Assembly: GCF_003525665.1 (NCBI RefSeq) | Contig: NZ_DQDX01000107.1 | Span: 2,133-13,547 of the forward strand | DNA length: 11,415 nt | DNA from: Flavobacterium sp. | Lineage (GTDB): Bacteria > Bacteroidota > Bacteroidia > Flavobacteriales > Flavobacteriaceae | Direction of reading: 5' to 3' | Part shown: piece by piece, positions 1 to 7,031 of the stretch | Layout of the letters: each line of letters starts with the position of its first letter | Numbering within the stretch: position 1 is the stretch's first letter | Notes under the pieces: generated by a model | Told to the model about the DNA's origin: nothing | Databases searched by the model: none | Seen by the model: only the letters and a program-made list of their open reading frames with translations | Program-made: the position numbers and the translations under genes

Positions 1-57
1 GAATTTATGTTGCATGCTTTAACCAATTGGTTTAAGGATTTGAAGGAAAAGGTTTAG
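1..57 (+). CDS. Possible C-terminal end of an unidentified protein (partial)
   Basis: Frame 1 is open from the first base to a TAG at 55-57 and would encode 18 residues ending in WFKDLKEKV, a plausible amphipathic C-terminal helix. The other two plus frames stop earlier, at about 20 and 31. The piece is too short to assign to any family, and an open stretch of 18 codons can occur by chance. If real, the gene enters from the left and is convergent with the patatin-like gene, leaving about 125 bases between the two stop codons. I see no convincing hairpin terminator in that gap. Confidence 0.35.
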   Translation, partial: EFMLHALTNWFKDLKEKV

Positions 58-181
58 TTAAGAATTTGGGTTTCATAAGAAGATTTTTGCGGAGTTGGAA
101 ACAACAAAACATATTCTACACAAAACTTTAACATTGAACGATTTTTATAAGTTTATAAAGTTTTGGTTAAGTGAAAATAGA

Positions 182-1087
182 TTAAGGCAAATTATCACTC
201 ATCAATTCACTTTTATTTTTGGCGTAATCATATCCTTTATGCCACCAGTCCTTCATTTTGTCTTTATTAAAAACCAAGGCATTATCGGTAAGTTGCGTTG
301 GAGTATAATATAAATTTAGTTTTACATTCTTATTTTTTGCTGCCAATTTGCCAATAGTTATATTGTGTTTCTCGACTTGGGTTAGCAAGGTTTGAAACAA
401 ATCAATCATTAAGGAAAACGGATTTTTTCCGATTTTTCTGGGTTGAATTTGTACTTCGGTTTCGAGAATAACCACGTCAACTTCGGTTGCACCTCTCTGT
501 ATAGCTTCTCGAATTGGAACCAAACTCGAAAAACCACCATCACCATAATCATCTCCATTTTTCGTAGTCAAACTCATAAACGGAATATAGTTGCAGGAAA
601 TCCAAATCCATTCGCAAAAGTCATTGTAATCATAGTCATCAATCGATTTATATTCTACCTGGTTTTTGGAGAGATTGGTCACCGTTACTATTACATTACA
701 AGCAGAAGCCCTCAAAGCATCGTACTCTTCTTTGGTGAAATTTTCTTTGATGTATGCTAATAATTTATGACTTTCACCAAAAGTTCGTTTTCCTTTCAAA
801 AACTGTTTTATAACATTCAAGTGGTTAATAGAAACGGTCTCCTTGGCTGTGTTGACATCTTTTACAACAAACGGACTTACATCAAAAATACTGGTCATGT
901 TAACATTAGAATAAATCGAATAGATTTTGTCCACTTTTCCTAACGCTAAGTGCGGAATAAGCAAACTTCCTGTAGAACTTCCTATTAAAATATCATATTT
1001 ACAGCCGTTTTCTTGCATCAAATACTGAGCAACACCTCCACCAAAGGCTCCTTTGCTACCGCCACCAGAAATTACTAAAGCTCTCAT
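182..1087 (-). CDS. Patatin-like phospholipase family protein
   Basis: This 301-residue protein is a predicted serine lipid acyl hydrolase of the patatin fold. Seen directly: the glycine-rich oxyanion loop GGGSKG at residues 8-13, the nucleophile elbow G-S-S-T-G at 36-40 (Ser38 as nucleophile), and the DGG motif at 183-185 supplying the catalytic Asp of the Ser-Asp dyad. All catalytic elements are therefore present. No signal peptide or membrane segment is evident, so it is probably cytosolic or peripheral to the membrane. The ATG at 1085-1087 starts only seven residues before the oxyanion loop, which is normal for compact bacterial patatins and leaves no room for a later start. The likely activity is hydrolysis of phospholipid or another acyl ester; the true substrate cannot be read from sequence. 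The gene stands alone, on the same strand as the bat genes but separated from batE by 457 bases, so co-transcription is doubtful. No TAnnTTTG box was found just upstream. Confidence 0.92.
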   Translation of the reverse strand: MRALVISGGGSKGAFGGGVAQYLMQENGCKYDILIGSSTGSLLIPHLALGKVDKIYSIYSNVNMTSIFDVSPFVVKDVNTAKETVSINHLNVIKQFLKGKRTFGESHKLLAYIKENFTKEEYDALRASACNVIVTVTNLSKNQVEYKSIDDYDYNDFCEWIWISCNYIPFMSLTTKNGDDYGDGGFSSLVPIREAIQRGATEVDVVILETEVQIQPRKIGKNPFSLMIDLFQTLLTQVEKHNITIGKLAAKNKNVKLNLYYTPTQLTDNALVFNKDKMKDWWHKGYDYAKNKSELMSDNLP

Positions 1088-1544
1088 TGATTTCGCTTAT
1101 TGGTTTTTGCAATTGATTTTTAATATGTTAACCCAACATCCCATTACTTTGCAAAGTGCTTAAAATTCAAGACTGACTATTGCCGCTGCCATTTGTCTTT
1201 AAGCCAATAGTGTGTAGGACCTGCATCTTTTTTACAAACTACTCCTTTTTTCTCTTTTCTGTTCAAAATCAACTTTACAGGAGTGCTTATCAGCAAATTG
1301 TATAACAGTCAAATTCTTTTTTTATTCAAAAATAAGGATTTTTATAAAATTGCAGTACGTTTACCGACATGCAATAAATAAAATTTAAAAACTCATTTAT
1401 TGTTACTTTCCATTTGATAATAATATTTTATTACTTAAAACAACATTAACGATACTCAATGAAAATGATATTCCTGTAGAATGACTATCGTTGTCGACAA
1501 ACTATCTTACGCTAAGCACTGAAAACTGCCACTGCGACTGAAAA
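1088..1544. other. Gene-free region with transposase remnant and short repeat
   Basis: This 457-base stretch separates the batE stop from the patatin start. It holds a decayed IS1595-like transposase N-terminus (about 1177-1321) and an ACTG-type repeat touching the batE stop (1517-1546). Between them, about 1322-1516 is very A/T-rich with no ORF I would support. A loose inverted pair, ATTGCA and TGCAAT, lies near 1349-1373, but its arms are too short to interpret. No tRNA, rRNA or clear terminator is visible. The remnant suggests that the region has been an insertion target. Confidence 0.6.
1177..1321 (-). pseudogene. Frameshifted N-terminal remnant of an IS1595-type transposase
   Basis: Two minus-strand frames join into one protein-like stretch. 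The first frame (1321 to about 1247) reads LTVIQFADKHSCKVDFEQ then KREK. The second (about 1248 to 1177) reads KGVVCKKDAGPTHYWLKDKW then QRQ and a TAG. The switch falls in an A-run before GG (plus-strand T-run near 1246-1251), as expected of a one-base slip. The pattern SC-x(n)-REK-x-GVVCKK-x(n)-HYWL-x-DKWQ is that of the N-terminal zinc ribbon of IS1595/ISXO2-family transposases (Zn_Tnp_IS1595). The second Cys of the usual CKKC is Asp here, there is no in-frame start codon (a TAA lies at 1322-1324), and the stop falls where the ribbon should continue. The DDE catalytic domain is absent. It is therefore a dead fragment. The family call rests on motif memory, without an alignment. Confidence 0.6.
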
Positions 1545-1546
1545 CT
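1517..1546. repeat. ACTG-unit short intergenic repeat at the batE 3' end
   Basis: The segment consists of 6-7 bp units starting with ACTG: ACTGAAA, ACTGCC, ACTGCG, ACTGAAA, ACT. It overlaps the first two bases of the batE stop codon as read on the plus strand (1545-1547). It is not coding and has no strong dyad symmetry. Similar ACTG-rich runs are, from general memory, common between flavobacterial genes. Confidence 0.5.
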
Positions 1547-2297
1547 AATTTAGCTCCTTAATCGCTTCATCACTTATCCAACCTGTAGTTTCATCAGTAA
1601 GTTGTACTTTTTTCCAATTGGCGTTGCTTTCTAGAATGAAAACTTTTGTTCCTTCGTGAAGTAACATTGTTTCTTGACTTGTGGCTTTTGGTTCGCCTTT
1701 TAACGAAGCGGTTTCTGCAAAAATAATGGCAGATTTTTCAGTTTCCAATCGGTTTTTTTCGAAAATTCCTGACGAAACTGCTGTGATTATTAAGATTAAA
1801 ACCACAAACATTCCGGTGAAGTAAATTCGTTTTTTGAAAGCAGTTGGAGAAAAATAATATCCGATAAAAAAGCATAGAAAAATAAAGCCAAATGCTACTG
1901 AAATCCAAGCCCAAGTATTGTAATGATAGCTTGAAGTAAAATCGGCAAGCAGTTTATCAAAACCAACTTTTGGGATGACTTTGATATCATCAATTGCCAT
2001 TTTTTGGGCGAATTCTAAATTGGTTTGAATTTCTGGATCATTCGGATTTAGCTGTAATGCCTTCTCAAAATTATAAATCGCTGGCGCAACTTTGTGTAAT
2101 TTGTAATACGAATTTCCTAAGTTAAAATACAGTTCTGCCGATTGTTGTCCTGATGCCAAAACGCTTTCGTAACTAGTTATAGCAGCTTCGTATTTGCCAG
2201 AATTGTAATAGTTATTACCATCTGCAAACGGATTAGAAACATCGGTTGCAAAAACAGATGCAGAAATAAATAGAAATAGATAAAAAAACTTCTTCAT
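1545..2297 (-). CDS. batE: BatE: TPR and SH3-like membrane protein
   Basis: The protein has 250 residues and is the last gene of the operon. Domains in order: a signal peptide (about 1-17, FLFISASVFA then TD), two TPR units (about 21-53 and 55-88, with the usual LYFNLGNSYYKL and A-x-x-x-F-E-K-A-L-x-L-N-P pattern), a linker, two membrane helices (about 127-148 and 159-177), and a C-terminal SH3-like domain (about 188-247, with the TKVFILE-x(4)-W-x-K-V and TGWI signatures). With a cleaved signal and two spans, both the TPR and SH3-like parts should face the periplasm. The TPRs presumably bind a partner protein and the SH3-like part may bind peptide or cell wall; this is inferred from the folds. 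The start is 5 bases after the batD stop, which implies translational coupling. In Bacteroides fragilis the bat operon was linked to aerotolerance. Confidence 0.9.
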   Translation of the reverse strand: MKKFFYLFLFISASVFATDVSNPFADGNNYYNSGKYEAAITSYESVLASGQQSAELYFNLGNSYYKLHKVAPAIYNFEKALQLNPNDPEIQTNLEFAQKMAIDDIKVIPKVGFDKLLADFTSSYHYNTWAWISVAFGFIFLCFFIGYYFSPTAFKKRIYFTGMFVVLILIITAVSSGIFEKNRLETEKSAIIFAETASLKGEPKATSQETMLLHEGTKVFILESNANWKKVQLTDETTGWISDEAIKELN

Positions 2298-2302
2298 GAT
2301 TA

Positions 2303-4096
2303 CTATTTAATTTGTTTTTCTAATTCAGAAATAATTTCGACTGCTTTGTCATAATCTTGATGGATTATCGTGCTTGATGATGGTGCATATCGAGCCAATT
2401 CGCAACTTTCTGTCAAGGCAATAAATTCGTTTACAGTTTCAGAATTTGCATTTCGAGACAACAGAATTTCGGTTATCTTTTCTTTACTCATTTCTGATGT
2501 TTCGATGTTTAATTTGGCTTTCAAGAAATTGTGCAATGCTTTTTCTAATGCAATATAAAATGGCTCTTTATTGTTGATTTGTTTCTTGGCTTCTGATAAA
2601 TATTTCTTCGCCAATGCATTTGATTTTTTTCTTCTGTTTCCAACAATATCAGCATCAAAAGCTTCTTTTTTCTTTTTGAAAACTACAATTATTGGAATAA
2701 TTAAAAATGGTAAAAGCAGCAATCCGTAGAACAATCCAGAACCTAAGAAATCATCTGATTTTATGTTTTCTAACTTCGTTTTTTGTTTGATAAAAGCAAA
2801 TGATTTTTTTACTGAAGCTTCGGTTTTATTCGAATTGGAAGCAACAGCGTTATTTTTGCCTTGAGCAACATTCAACACAATTTGATTGGAAGTTATTGTT
2901 TTATAGCTATTTGATGACAAATCGAAATAAGAAAATGAAATCGGTTTAATCACAAAAGTTCCTTTTTCGTTAGGAATAATCGTGTATTTATCGGCAATAC
3001 TTCCGGTCATTCCAGAAATTGGAGTTGAAACATTTTCGGTGTGTTCTGGATCGAATAATTCTAATGTTGAAGGAACAACTGGTTTTGGCAAACTGAATAA
3101 TTTTAAATTTCCAGTTCCAGCAACTTGAACATTCAAATCTAATGATTCGCCACTTTTTAAAGTTGTTTTGGATGCGTTTACTTTGAAATCAAATTTACCA
3201 ACGGCACCCGAAAATCCTTCTGGTTTTCCGGCTTCAGGCAAAGCTTTTACATTTATAGTTTTAGCACCAGCAGAAACTCTCTTGGTTTGTAAAGCAGTTT
3301 CTGGATTTCCATAAACATCATATCTTCCTGTTGGAACTTCCACTTGAACCTCTAATGTTAAGGGTTCAATTGAAAGATTTCCTGCTTTTTGAGGATATAA
3401 AACGGTTTTTCTAAGAACAGCATAACGATAACTTTCTCCTTTAAAAGTTCCTTGCTGAATAGATAGGTTTTTTATATCGATATTTTGGCTCCAAAAATCG
3501 GAGTATTTTGGTTTGTTGGTTTCATTCCAGCCACTTACCGCCGAACGATTGCTTACGTAAATTTTGTAAACTACCGTAATTGGTTCGTTTACATACGGAT
3601 TAGTTTTAGAAATTTCGGCAACTAGATGAACACCATCTTTACCAGCATTTAAAGGTTGTCTTTGCTGTTGTTGCTGATAATACGGATTATTGTTGTACGG
3701 ATTTTGCTGTTGTTGAACGGCATTTCCAACGGTAATTGTCACTGGTTGCGATTTATAAACCTGTCCGTTGAACTCCATTGTCGCACCTTTTATGGTGAGT
3801 CTTCCTTTTTTCAAAGGCATCAATGTAAACGAATAGGCTTTGTTGAAAGAACTTCGTCCGTTAACCCACGACTGACTTACCATTTGGCTCGGACCAGCAA
3901 TAACTCTAAATCCGGAGCTATCAAAATTAGGAACACCAAGATTATCGCCATCAACATTCATGTAAAATTCAATTCTTACATTTTCATTGATGCCAATTTC
4001 GTCTCGGCTCACTCGTGTCTCAAACTTTACTTGAGCGAAAAGTGAATTTGTAACAAATAATATAAATAAAAGCAATAAATACTTTTTCATTTTCAT
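2303..4096 (-). CDS. batD: BatD: large envelope protein of the Bat operon
   Basis: The protein has 597 residues and belongs to the BatD (oxygen tolerance) family. It has a signal peptide (about 1-21, a Leu/Phe-rich core ending SLFA before Q22). A long beta-rich, presumably periplasmic, region runs from about 22 to 445. A single membrane helix follows (about 452-473, closed by VVFKKKK), then a helical cytosolic tail (about 480-597) that contains the ALEKALHNFLK and LARYAP segments typical of the family. A Gln/Asn/Tyr-rich linker (about 128-148) separates the first beta domain (22-122) from the second. The LYPQKAG element (233-239) is a recognisable family turn. It probably acts as a periplasmic scaffold for the BatA/BatB VWA proteins; that role is inferred. 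A second Met at residue 3 could also serve as start. It lies 28 bases after batC and 5 bases before batE. Confidence 0.92.
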   Translation of the reverse strand: MKMKKYLLLLFILFVTNSLFAQVKFETRVSRDEIGINENVRIEFYMNVDGDNLGVPNFDSSGFRVIAGPSQMVSQSWVNGRSSFNKAYSFTLMPLKKGRLTIKGATMEFNGQVYKSQPVTITVGNAVQQQQNPYNNNPYYQQQQQRQPLNAGKDGVHLVAEISKTNPYVNEPITVVYKIYVSNRSAVSGWNETNKPKYSDFWSQNIDIKNLSIQQGTFKGESYRYAVLRKTVLYPQKAGNLSIEPLTLEVQVEVPTGRYDVYGNPETALQTKRVSAGAKTINVKALPEAGKPEGFSGAVGKFDFKVNASKTTLKSGESLDLNVQVAGTGNLKLFSLPKPVVPSTLELFDPEHTENVSTPISGMTGSIADKYTIIPNEKGTFVIKPISFSYFDLSSNSYKTITSNQIVLNVAQGKNNAVASNSNKTEASVKKSFAFIKQKTKLENIKSDDFLGSGLFYGLLLLPFLIIPIIVVFKKKKEAFDADIVGNRRKKSNALAKKYLSEAKKQINNKEPFYIALEKALHNFLKAKLNIETSEMSKEKITEILLSRNANSETVNEFIALTESCELARYAPSSSTIIHQDYDKAVEIISELEKQIK

Positions 4097-4124
4097 TCTT
4101 AATTTTTGATTTGCAATTGTATAA

Positions 4125-4859
4125 TTACCAATCTTTTTCTGGTTTTTGTGGCTTTCCTTGTACTTTTTGGGCGTTTACCTTTTCTTGCACTTTCTTCTCT
4201 TCATTACTCACGGCATCTAACAAATTATCGATACGTTGCTTGTTGGCACCACTTGGTTTTGGTTGTGGTTTGTCTTGATTATCTTTTTTGTCGTCGCCGT
4301 CTTTCTTGTCTTTGTTTTTATCTTTATTCTCGTCTTTTTTGTCTTTGTCTTTGTCTTTATCCTTGTCTTTATCTTTATCGTCTTTCTTATCTTTATTTTT
4401 ATCCTTGTCTTTCTTGTCGTCGTTTTTAGGCGGATTATCTTGTAGCATTTTTTTGGCTAAAGCATAATTGTAACGCGTTTGCTCGTCTGACGGATTGTTT
4501 CGCAAAGCGTCTTTGTAGGCTTGAACTGCACCTTCATAATTTTTCTCTTTCATTAAAGTGTTACCAAAATTATGAAATGCCGAATGTTTTTCGGGTTTGG
4601 TCTTAGCATCTTGTATCGCTTTTGCAAATTGATATTTGGCTTCTTCAGGCTGATTTTGCTTGTAAATTGATGTGCCTAAATTATAAGAAGATTTCGATTT
4701 TTTAGCAAATTTAGCTTGTGAAATTCTGTAATTTGCTTCGGCATCGACGTAATTTTTGGCGGCAAATTCTTCGTTTCCTTTTGGCAAATACTTGTCTTTC
4801 TCTTGCGCATGAAGTGCAAAAGAAATAAAAATCAGAGAATATATAATTATTTTTTTCAT
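4125..4859 (-). CDS. batC: BatC: TPR protein with Lys/Asp-rich tract
   Basis: The protein has 244 residues. It has a signal peptide (about 1-18, ending FALHA), then TPR-type helices (about 23-88, and a clear unit at about 93-126 with FHNFGNTLMKEKNYEGAVQA and ALRNNP). An extremely charged tract of alternating Lys and Asp covers about 147-193. The C-terminal segment is conserved-looking (about 205-230, QRIDNLLDAVSNEEKKVQEK). No membrane helix follows the signal, so it should be periplasmic or membrane-associated through partners. TPRs normally mediate protein-protein contacts, so a scaffold role with BatA, BatB and BatD is plausible. The K/D tract is encoded by near-perfect hexanucleotide repeats and its length probably varies between strains. 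The gene lies between batB (33-base gap with a palindrome) and batD (28-base gap). Confidence 0.9.
   Translation of the reverse strand: MKKIIIYSLIFISFALHAQEKDKYLPKGNEEFAAKNYVDAEANYRISQAKFAKKSKSSYNLGTSIYKQNQPEEAKYQFAKAIQDAKTKPEKHSAFHNFGNTLMKEKNYEGAVQAYKDALRNNPSDEQTRYNYALAKKMLQDNPPKNDDKKDKDKNKDKKDDKDKDKDKDKDKDKKDENKDKNKDKKDGDDKKDNQDKPQPKPSGANKQRIDNLLDAVSNEEKKVQEKVNAQKVQGKPQKPEKDW
4281..4424. repeat. Hexanucleotide microsatellite inside batC (Lys-Asp codons)
   Basis: On the coding strand this stretch is mostly AAAGAC/AAAGAT-type hexamers encoding Lys-Asp. The purest part is three perfect GTCTTT copies on the plus strand at 4341-4358. Because units are 3 or 6 bases, slippage would change protein length without breaking the frame. 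Confidence 0.8.
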
Positions 4860-4872
4860 TCTTTACTTATTT

Positions 4873-4892
4873 AGACGCGATGAATCGCGTCT
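4873..4892. repeat. Palindromic intergenic repeat between batB and batC
   Basis: The arms AGACGCGA (4873-4880) and TCGCGTCT (4885-4892) pair perfectly over 8 bp around a TGAA loop. The palindrome directly touches the batB stop codon (4893-4895), so the TCG TAG end of batB may itself come from the repeat. Neither strand has a T-run straight after the stem, which argues against an intrinsic terminator. It could affect mRNA stability or batB-batC coupling; that is inference. Confidence 0.75.
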
Positions 4893-5930
4893 CTACGACT
4901 CATTAAATAAATTCATTTTTCTAACCCATTTTGTTCTTCTTTCCAACAAGAAAACATCTAAAAATAATAGGAAGAATCCAAATCCTAAAAACCATTGGAA
5001 TTGCGATTTTAAATCGGCCATTTGCGTTGCTCCAAATTCGGTTTTCTCTGTGTTATCTAATACTTTTTTTACGTAATCCAACACTAATTTTGTTGAATTT
5101 CCATCGATATATCCGCCTTTAGAACCTTTTGCAATGGCAGTTAAAATGGTTGCATCTCTTTTTGTAATTACCGTTTGGTCGTCTTTATCTTTTTGGTAAC
5201 CTTCTAAAACGCCGTTTCTTTTTAATGGAATTGGTCCGCCTTTTTCTGTTCCAACGCCAACGGTGATGATTTTTACTCCGATTTTTGTAGCATTTTCAAC
5301 GGCATCTTGGTAGCTTGCAGAGTGATCTTCACCATCAGAAATTAAAATTAGCAACTTATTGGTTTTGTCTTTTTTGTCGAAAAATTTAGTCGTTGCCAAG
5401 TCGATTGCTTGATCGATTGATGTTCCTTGCGATGATATCATTCCGGGATTCATCGATTGAAGAAACATTTTTGCCACACCATAATCGGATGTCATTGGCA
5501 ACACAGGAAATGCACTTCCAGAATATGCAACAATACCAATTCGATCACTTCCAAGTTGGTTTATTAATTGCGAAACCAGTTGTTTACTTTTTTCTAATCT
5601 ATTGGGCGCAACATCTTCGGCAAGCATACTTTTAGAAACGTCAACAGCAAAAACAATATCTATTCCTTGTCGTTTTACTTTCTCGACTTTGGTTCCCATT
5701 TTAGGATTTACCAAAGCAATTATCAAGAATGTCAATCCTAAAAGAACCATTATAATTTTTAAAGCTGGTTTAAAAACCGATTTCTCTGGACTCAATTTTT
5801 TGATTAAATCTAAATCGCCAAATTCCTTCTGCTTTTTTCTCTTCCAAAATTGAACATACAGAAAAAGCACCGCCAAAATTGGGATGATAATCAGTAGATA
5901 TAAATAACCTTTTTCTTCTAATTCGTACAT
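4893..5930 (-). CDS. batB: BatB: membrane-anchored VWA domain protein
   Basis: The protein has 345 residues. Two N-terminal membrane helices (about 8-27 and 56-74) precede a von Willebrand factor A domain (about 89-290), and a third helix lies near the C-terminus (about 311-329). The metal-ion-dependent adhesion site is complete: D97-x-S99-x-S101 (DVSKS), T170 in the GTSI loop, and D199 in SDGED. A divalent metal is therefore likely bound, and the domain can be expected to bind a partner in a metal-dependent way. With these spans the VWA domain lies on one side of the inner membrane between helices 2 and 3, most likely the periplasm. It is the partner and paralogue of BatA, sharing its layout: two helices, VWA, one helix. 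The C-terminus (LFNES then TAG) ends exactly at a palindromic repeat and may have been modified by its insertion. A 94-base repeat-filled gap separates it from batA. Confidence 0.94.
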   Translation of the reverse strand: MYELEEKGYLYLLIIIPILAVLFLYVQFWKRKKQKEFGDLDLIKKLSPEKSVFKPALKIIMVLLGLTFLIIALVNPKMGTKVEKVKRQGIDIVFAVDVSKSMLAEDVAPNRLEKSKQLVSQLINQLGSDRIGIVAYSGSAFPVLPMTSDYGVAKMFLQSMNPGMISSQGTSIDQAIDLATTKFFDKKDKTNKLLILISDGEDHSASYQDAVENATKIGVKIITVGVGTEKGGPIPLKRNGVLEGYQKDKDDQTVITKRDATILTAIAKGSKGGYIDGNSTKLVLDYVKKVLDNTEKTEFGATQMADLKSQFQWFLGFGFFLLFLDVFLLERRTKWVRKMNLFNES

Positions 5931-5938
5931 GTTTTTTT

Positions 5939-6024
5939 AAATTCCAATTTTTTAAATTCCAAATTCCAATACCATGAAATCACTTTGGAATTTGGGATCT
6001 TATTTAATTTTTGGGATTTCCCAA
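5939..6024. repeat. Heptad AATTCCA repeats forming hairpins between batA and batB
   Basis: Nearly the whole batA-batB spacer is repeat. AAATTCC copies (5939-5945, 5954-5960, 5961-5967) are matched by inverted copies downstream. CCAAATTCCAA (5959-5969) and TTGGAATTTGG (5985-5995) form a perfect 11-bp stem with a 15-base loop. A second small palindrome, TTGGGATTTCCCAA (6011-6024), ends exactly at the batA stop codon (6025-6027). No T-run follows on the minus strand, so an intrinsic terminator is unlikely; the structure may instead tune batB expression relative to batA. Confidence 0.75.
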
Positions 6025-7029
6025 TTATATAAAACTCTTAAATAACGTATTTCTTAATCCGATTTCTATCAATAACAAAATTCCTGCTATTAGAATAAAT
6101 GGTCGGTATTTTTCATCATAATCGTAGTATTTTAATTCTTCGATTTCTGTGGTTTCCAACTTATTTATCTCGCTATAAATTTGCTCTAATTTTGTATTAC
6201 TAACGGCTCTAAAATACTTTCCTCCAGTGTTTTTAGCAATAGTTTTCATCAATTCTTGGTCGATTTCTACAGGAAGCATTTTGTATAAAAAATCTTTTCC
6301 GTTTGGTGCGTATGCGTAAGGAAATTGTGCCATTCCATTAGTTCCAATTCCGATTGTGTATACTTTAATTCCGTATTCTTTAGCAATTTCTGAAGCTGTT
6401 TCTGGCTCGATAAATCCTGAATTATTAACTCCATCGGTCATTAAAATAATCACTTTACTTTTGGCTTTGCTATCTTTCAATCGGTTTACAGCAGTTGTTA
6501 ATCCCATTCCGATTGCGGTTCCGTCTTGCAAAACACCATCAAAAGCCATGTTTTTTATGGCATCTTCAACAATTGCTTTGTCACTTGTAACTGGAGTTTT
6601 TGTATAAGCTTCGCCAGCATAAACTACAATTCCAATACGGTCGTTTGGTCGTCCAACAACGAAATTTGCTGCTACTTCTTTCAAAGCTTCCATTCGGTTT
6701 GGCTTTAAATCTTTAGCCAACATACTACTTGAAAGGTCAATTGCCATTACAATATCAATTCCTTTTGTGGTTTTAGTTTGGTTACTAATATCAACCGTTC
6801 TTGGTCTTGCTAATGCAATGATTAATGAAGTTAAAGCCAATAATCGAAGTACGTTTAAATACGGTTTTAGTTTTGCTAGAGTTGATTTAGACGATTTAAA
6901 TCCGGAAACGGAACTTATTTTTAATGTTGCCGATTGTTCTTTTCTTTTCCAAAATAACCAAGCGATTGCTACAGGAATTAGCAAGAACAACCAAAAAAAC
7001 TCTGGATTTAAAAATGATATTTTTTCCAT
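6025..7029 (-). CDS. batA: BatA: membrane-anchored VWA domain protein
   Basis: The protein has 334 residues and the same layout as BatB: membrane helices at about 11-27 and 58-74, a VWA domain (about 90-290), and a C-terminal helix (about 309-326). The MIDAS residues are all present: D98-x-S100-x-S102 (DLSSS), T171 in DGTAIG, and D199 in MTDG. It differs from BatB in the loop after the fourth strand (FPYAYAPNGKDF, about 236-247), which may give partner specificity. In this family the VWA proteins are thought to work with the MoxR ATPase encoded upstream in a chaperone-like or complex-assembly role. That is family knowledge, not shown here. The start lies 2 bases after the stop of the 543-residue protein, so translation is probably coupled. 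It ends exactly at a small palindrome. Confidence 0.94.
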   Translation of the reverse strand: MEKISFLNPEFFWLFLLIPVAIAWLFWKRKEQSATLKISSVSGFKSSKSTLAKLKPYLNVLRLLALTSLIIALARPRTVDISNQTKTTKGIDIVMAIDLSSSMLAKDLKPNRMEALKEVAANFVVGRPNDRIGIVVYAGEAYTKTPVTSDKAIVEDAIKNMAFDGVLQDGTAIGMGLTTAVNRLKDSKAKSKVIILMTDGVNNSGFIEPETASEIAKEYGIKVYTIGIGTNGMAQFPYAYAPNGKDFLYKMLPVEIDQELMKTIAKNTGGKYFRAVSNTKLEQIYSEINKLETTEIEELKYYDYDEKYRPFILIAGILLLIEIGLRNTLFKSFI

Positions 7030-7031
7030 TA

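Noticed and set aside
1327..1334. Perfect TAnnTTTG match (TATTTTTG) on the minus strand
   Set aside because: No TTG at a suitable distance, and the only thing downstream is the broken transposase remnant; in A/T-rich DNA this match is easily chance.
4106..4445. Plus-strand ORFs rich in Phe, Val, Leu and Cys opposite batC
   Set aside because: They are the antisense of the Lys/Asp repeat tract and have no independent coding character.
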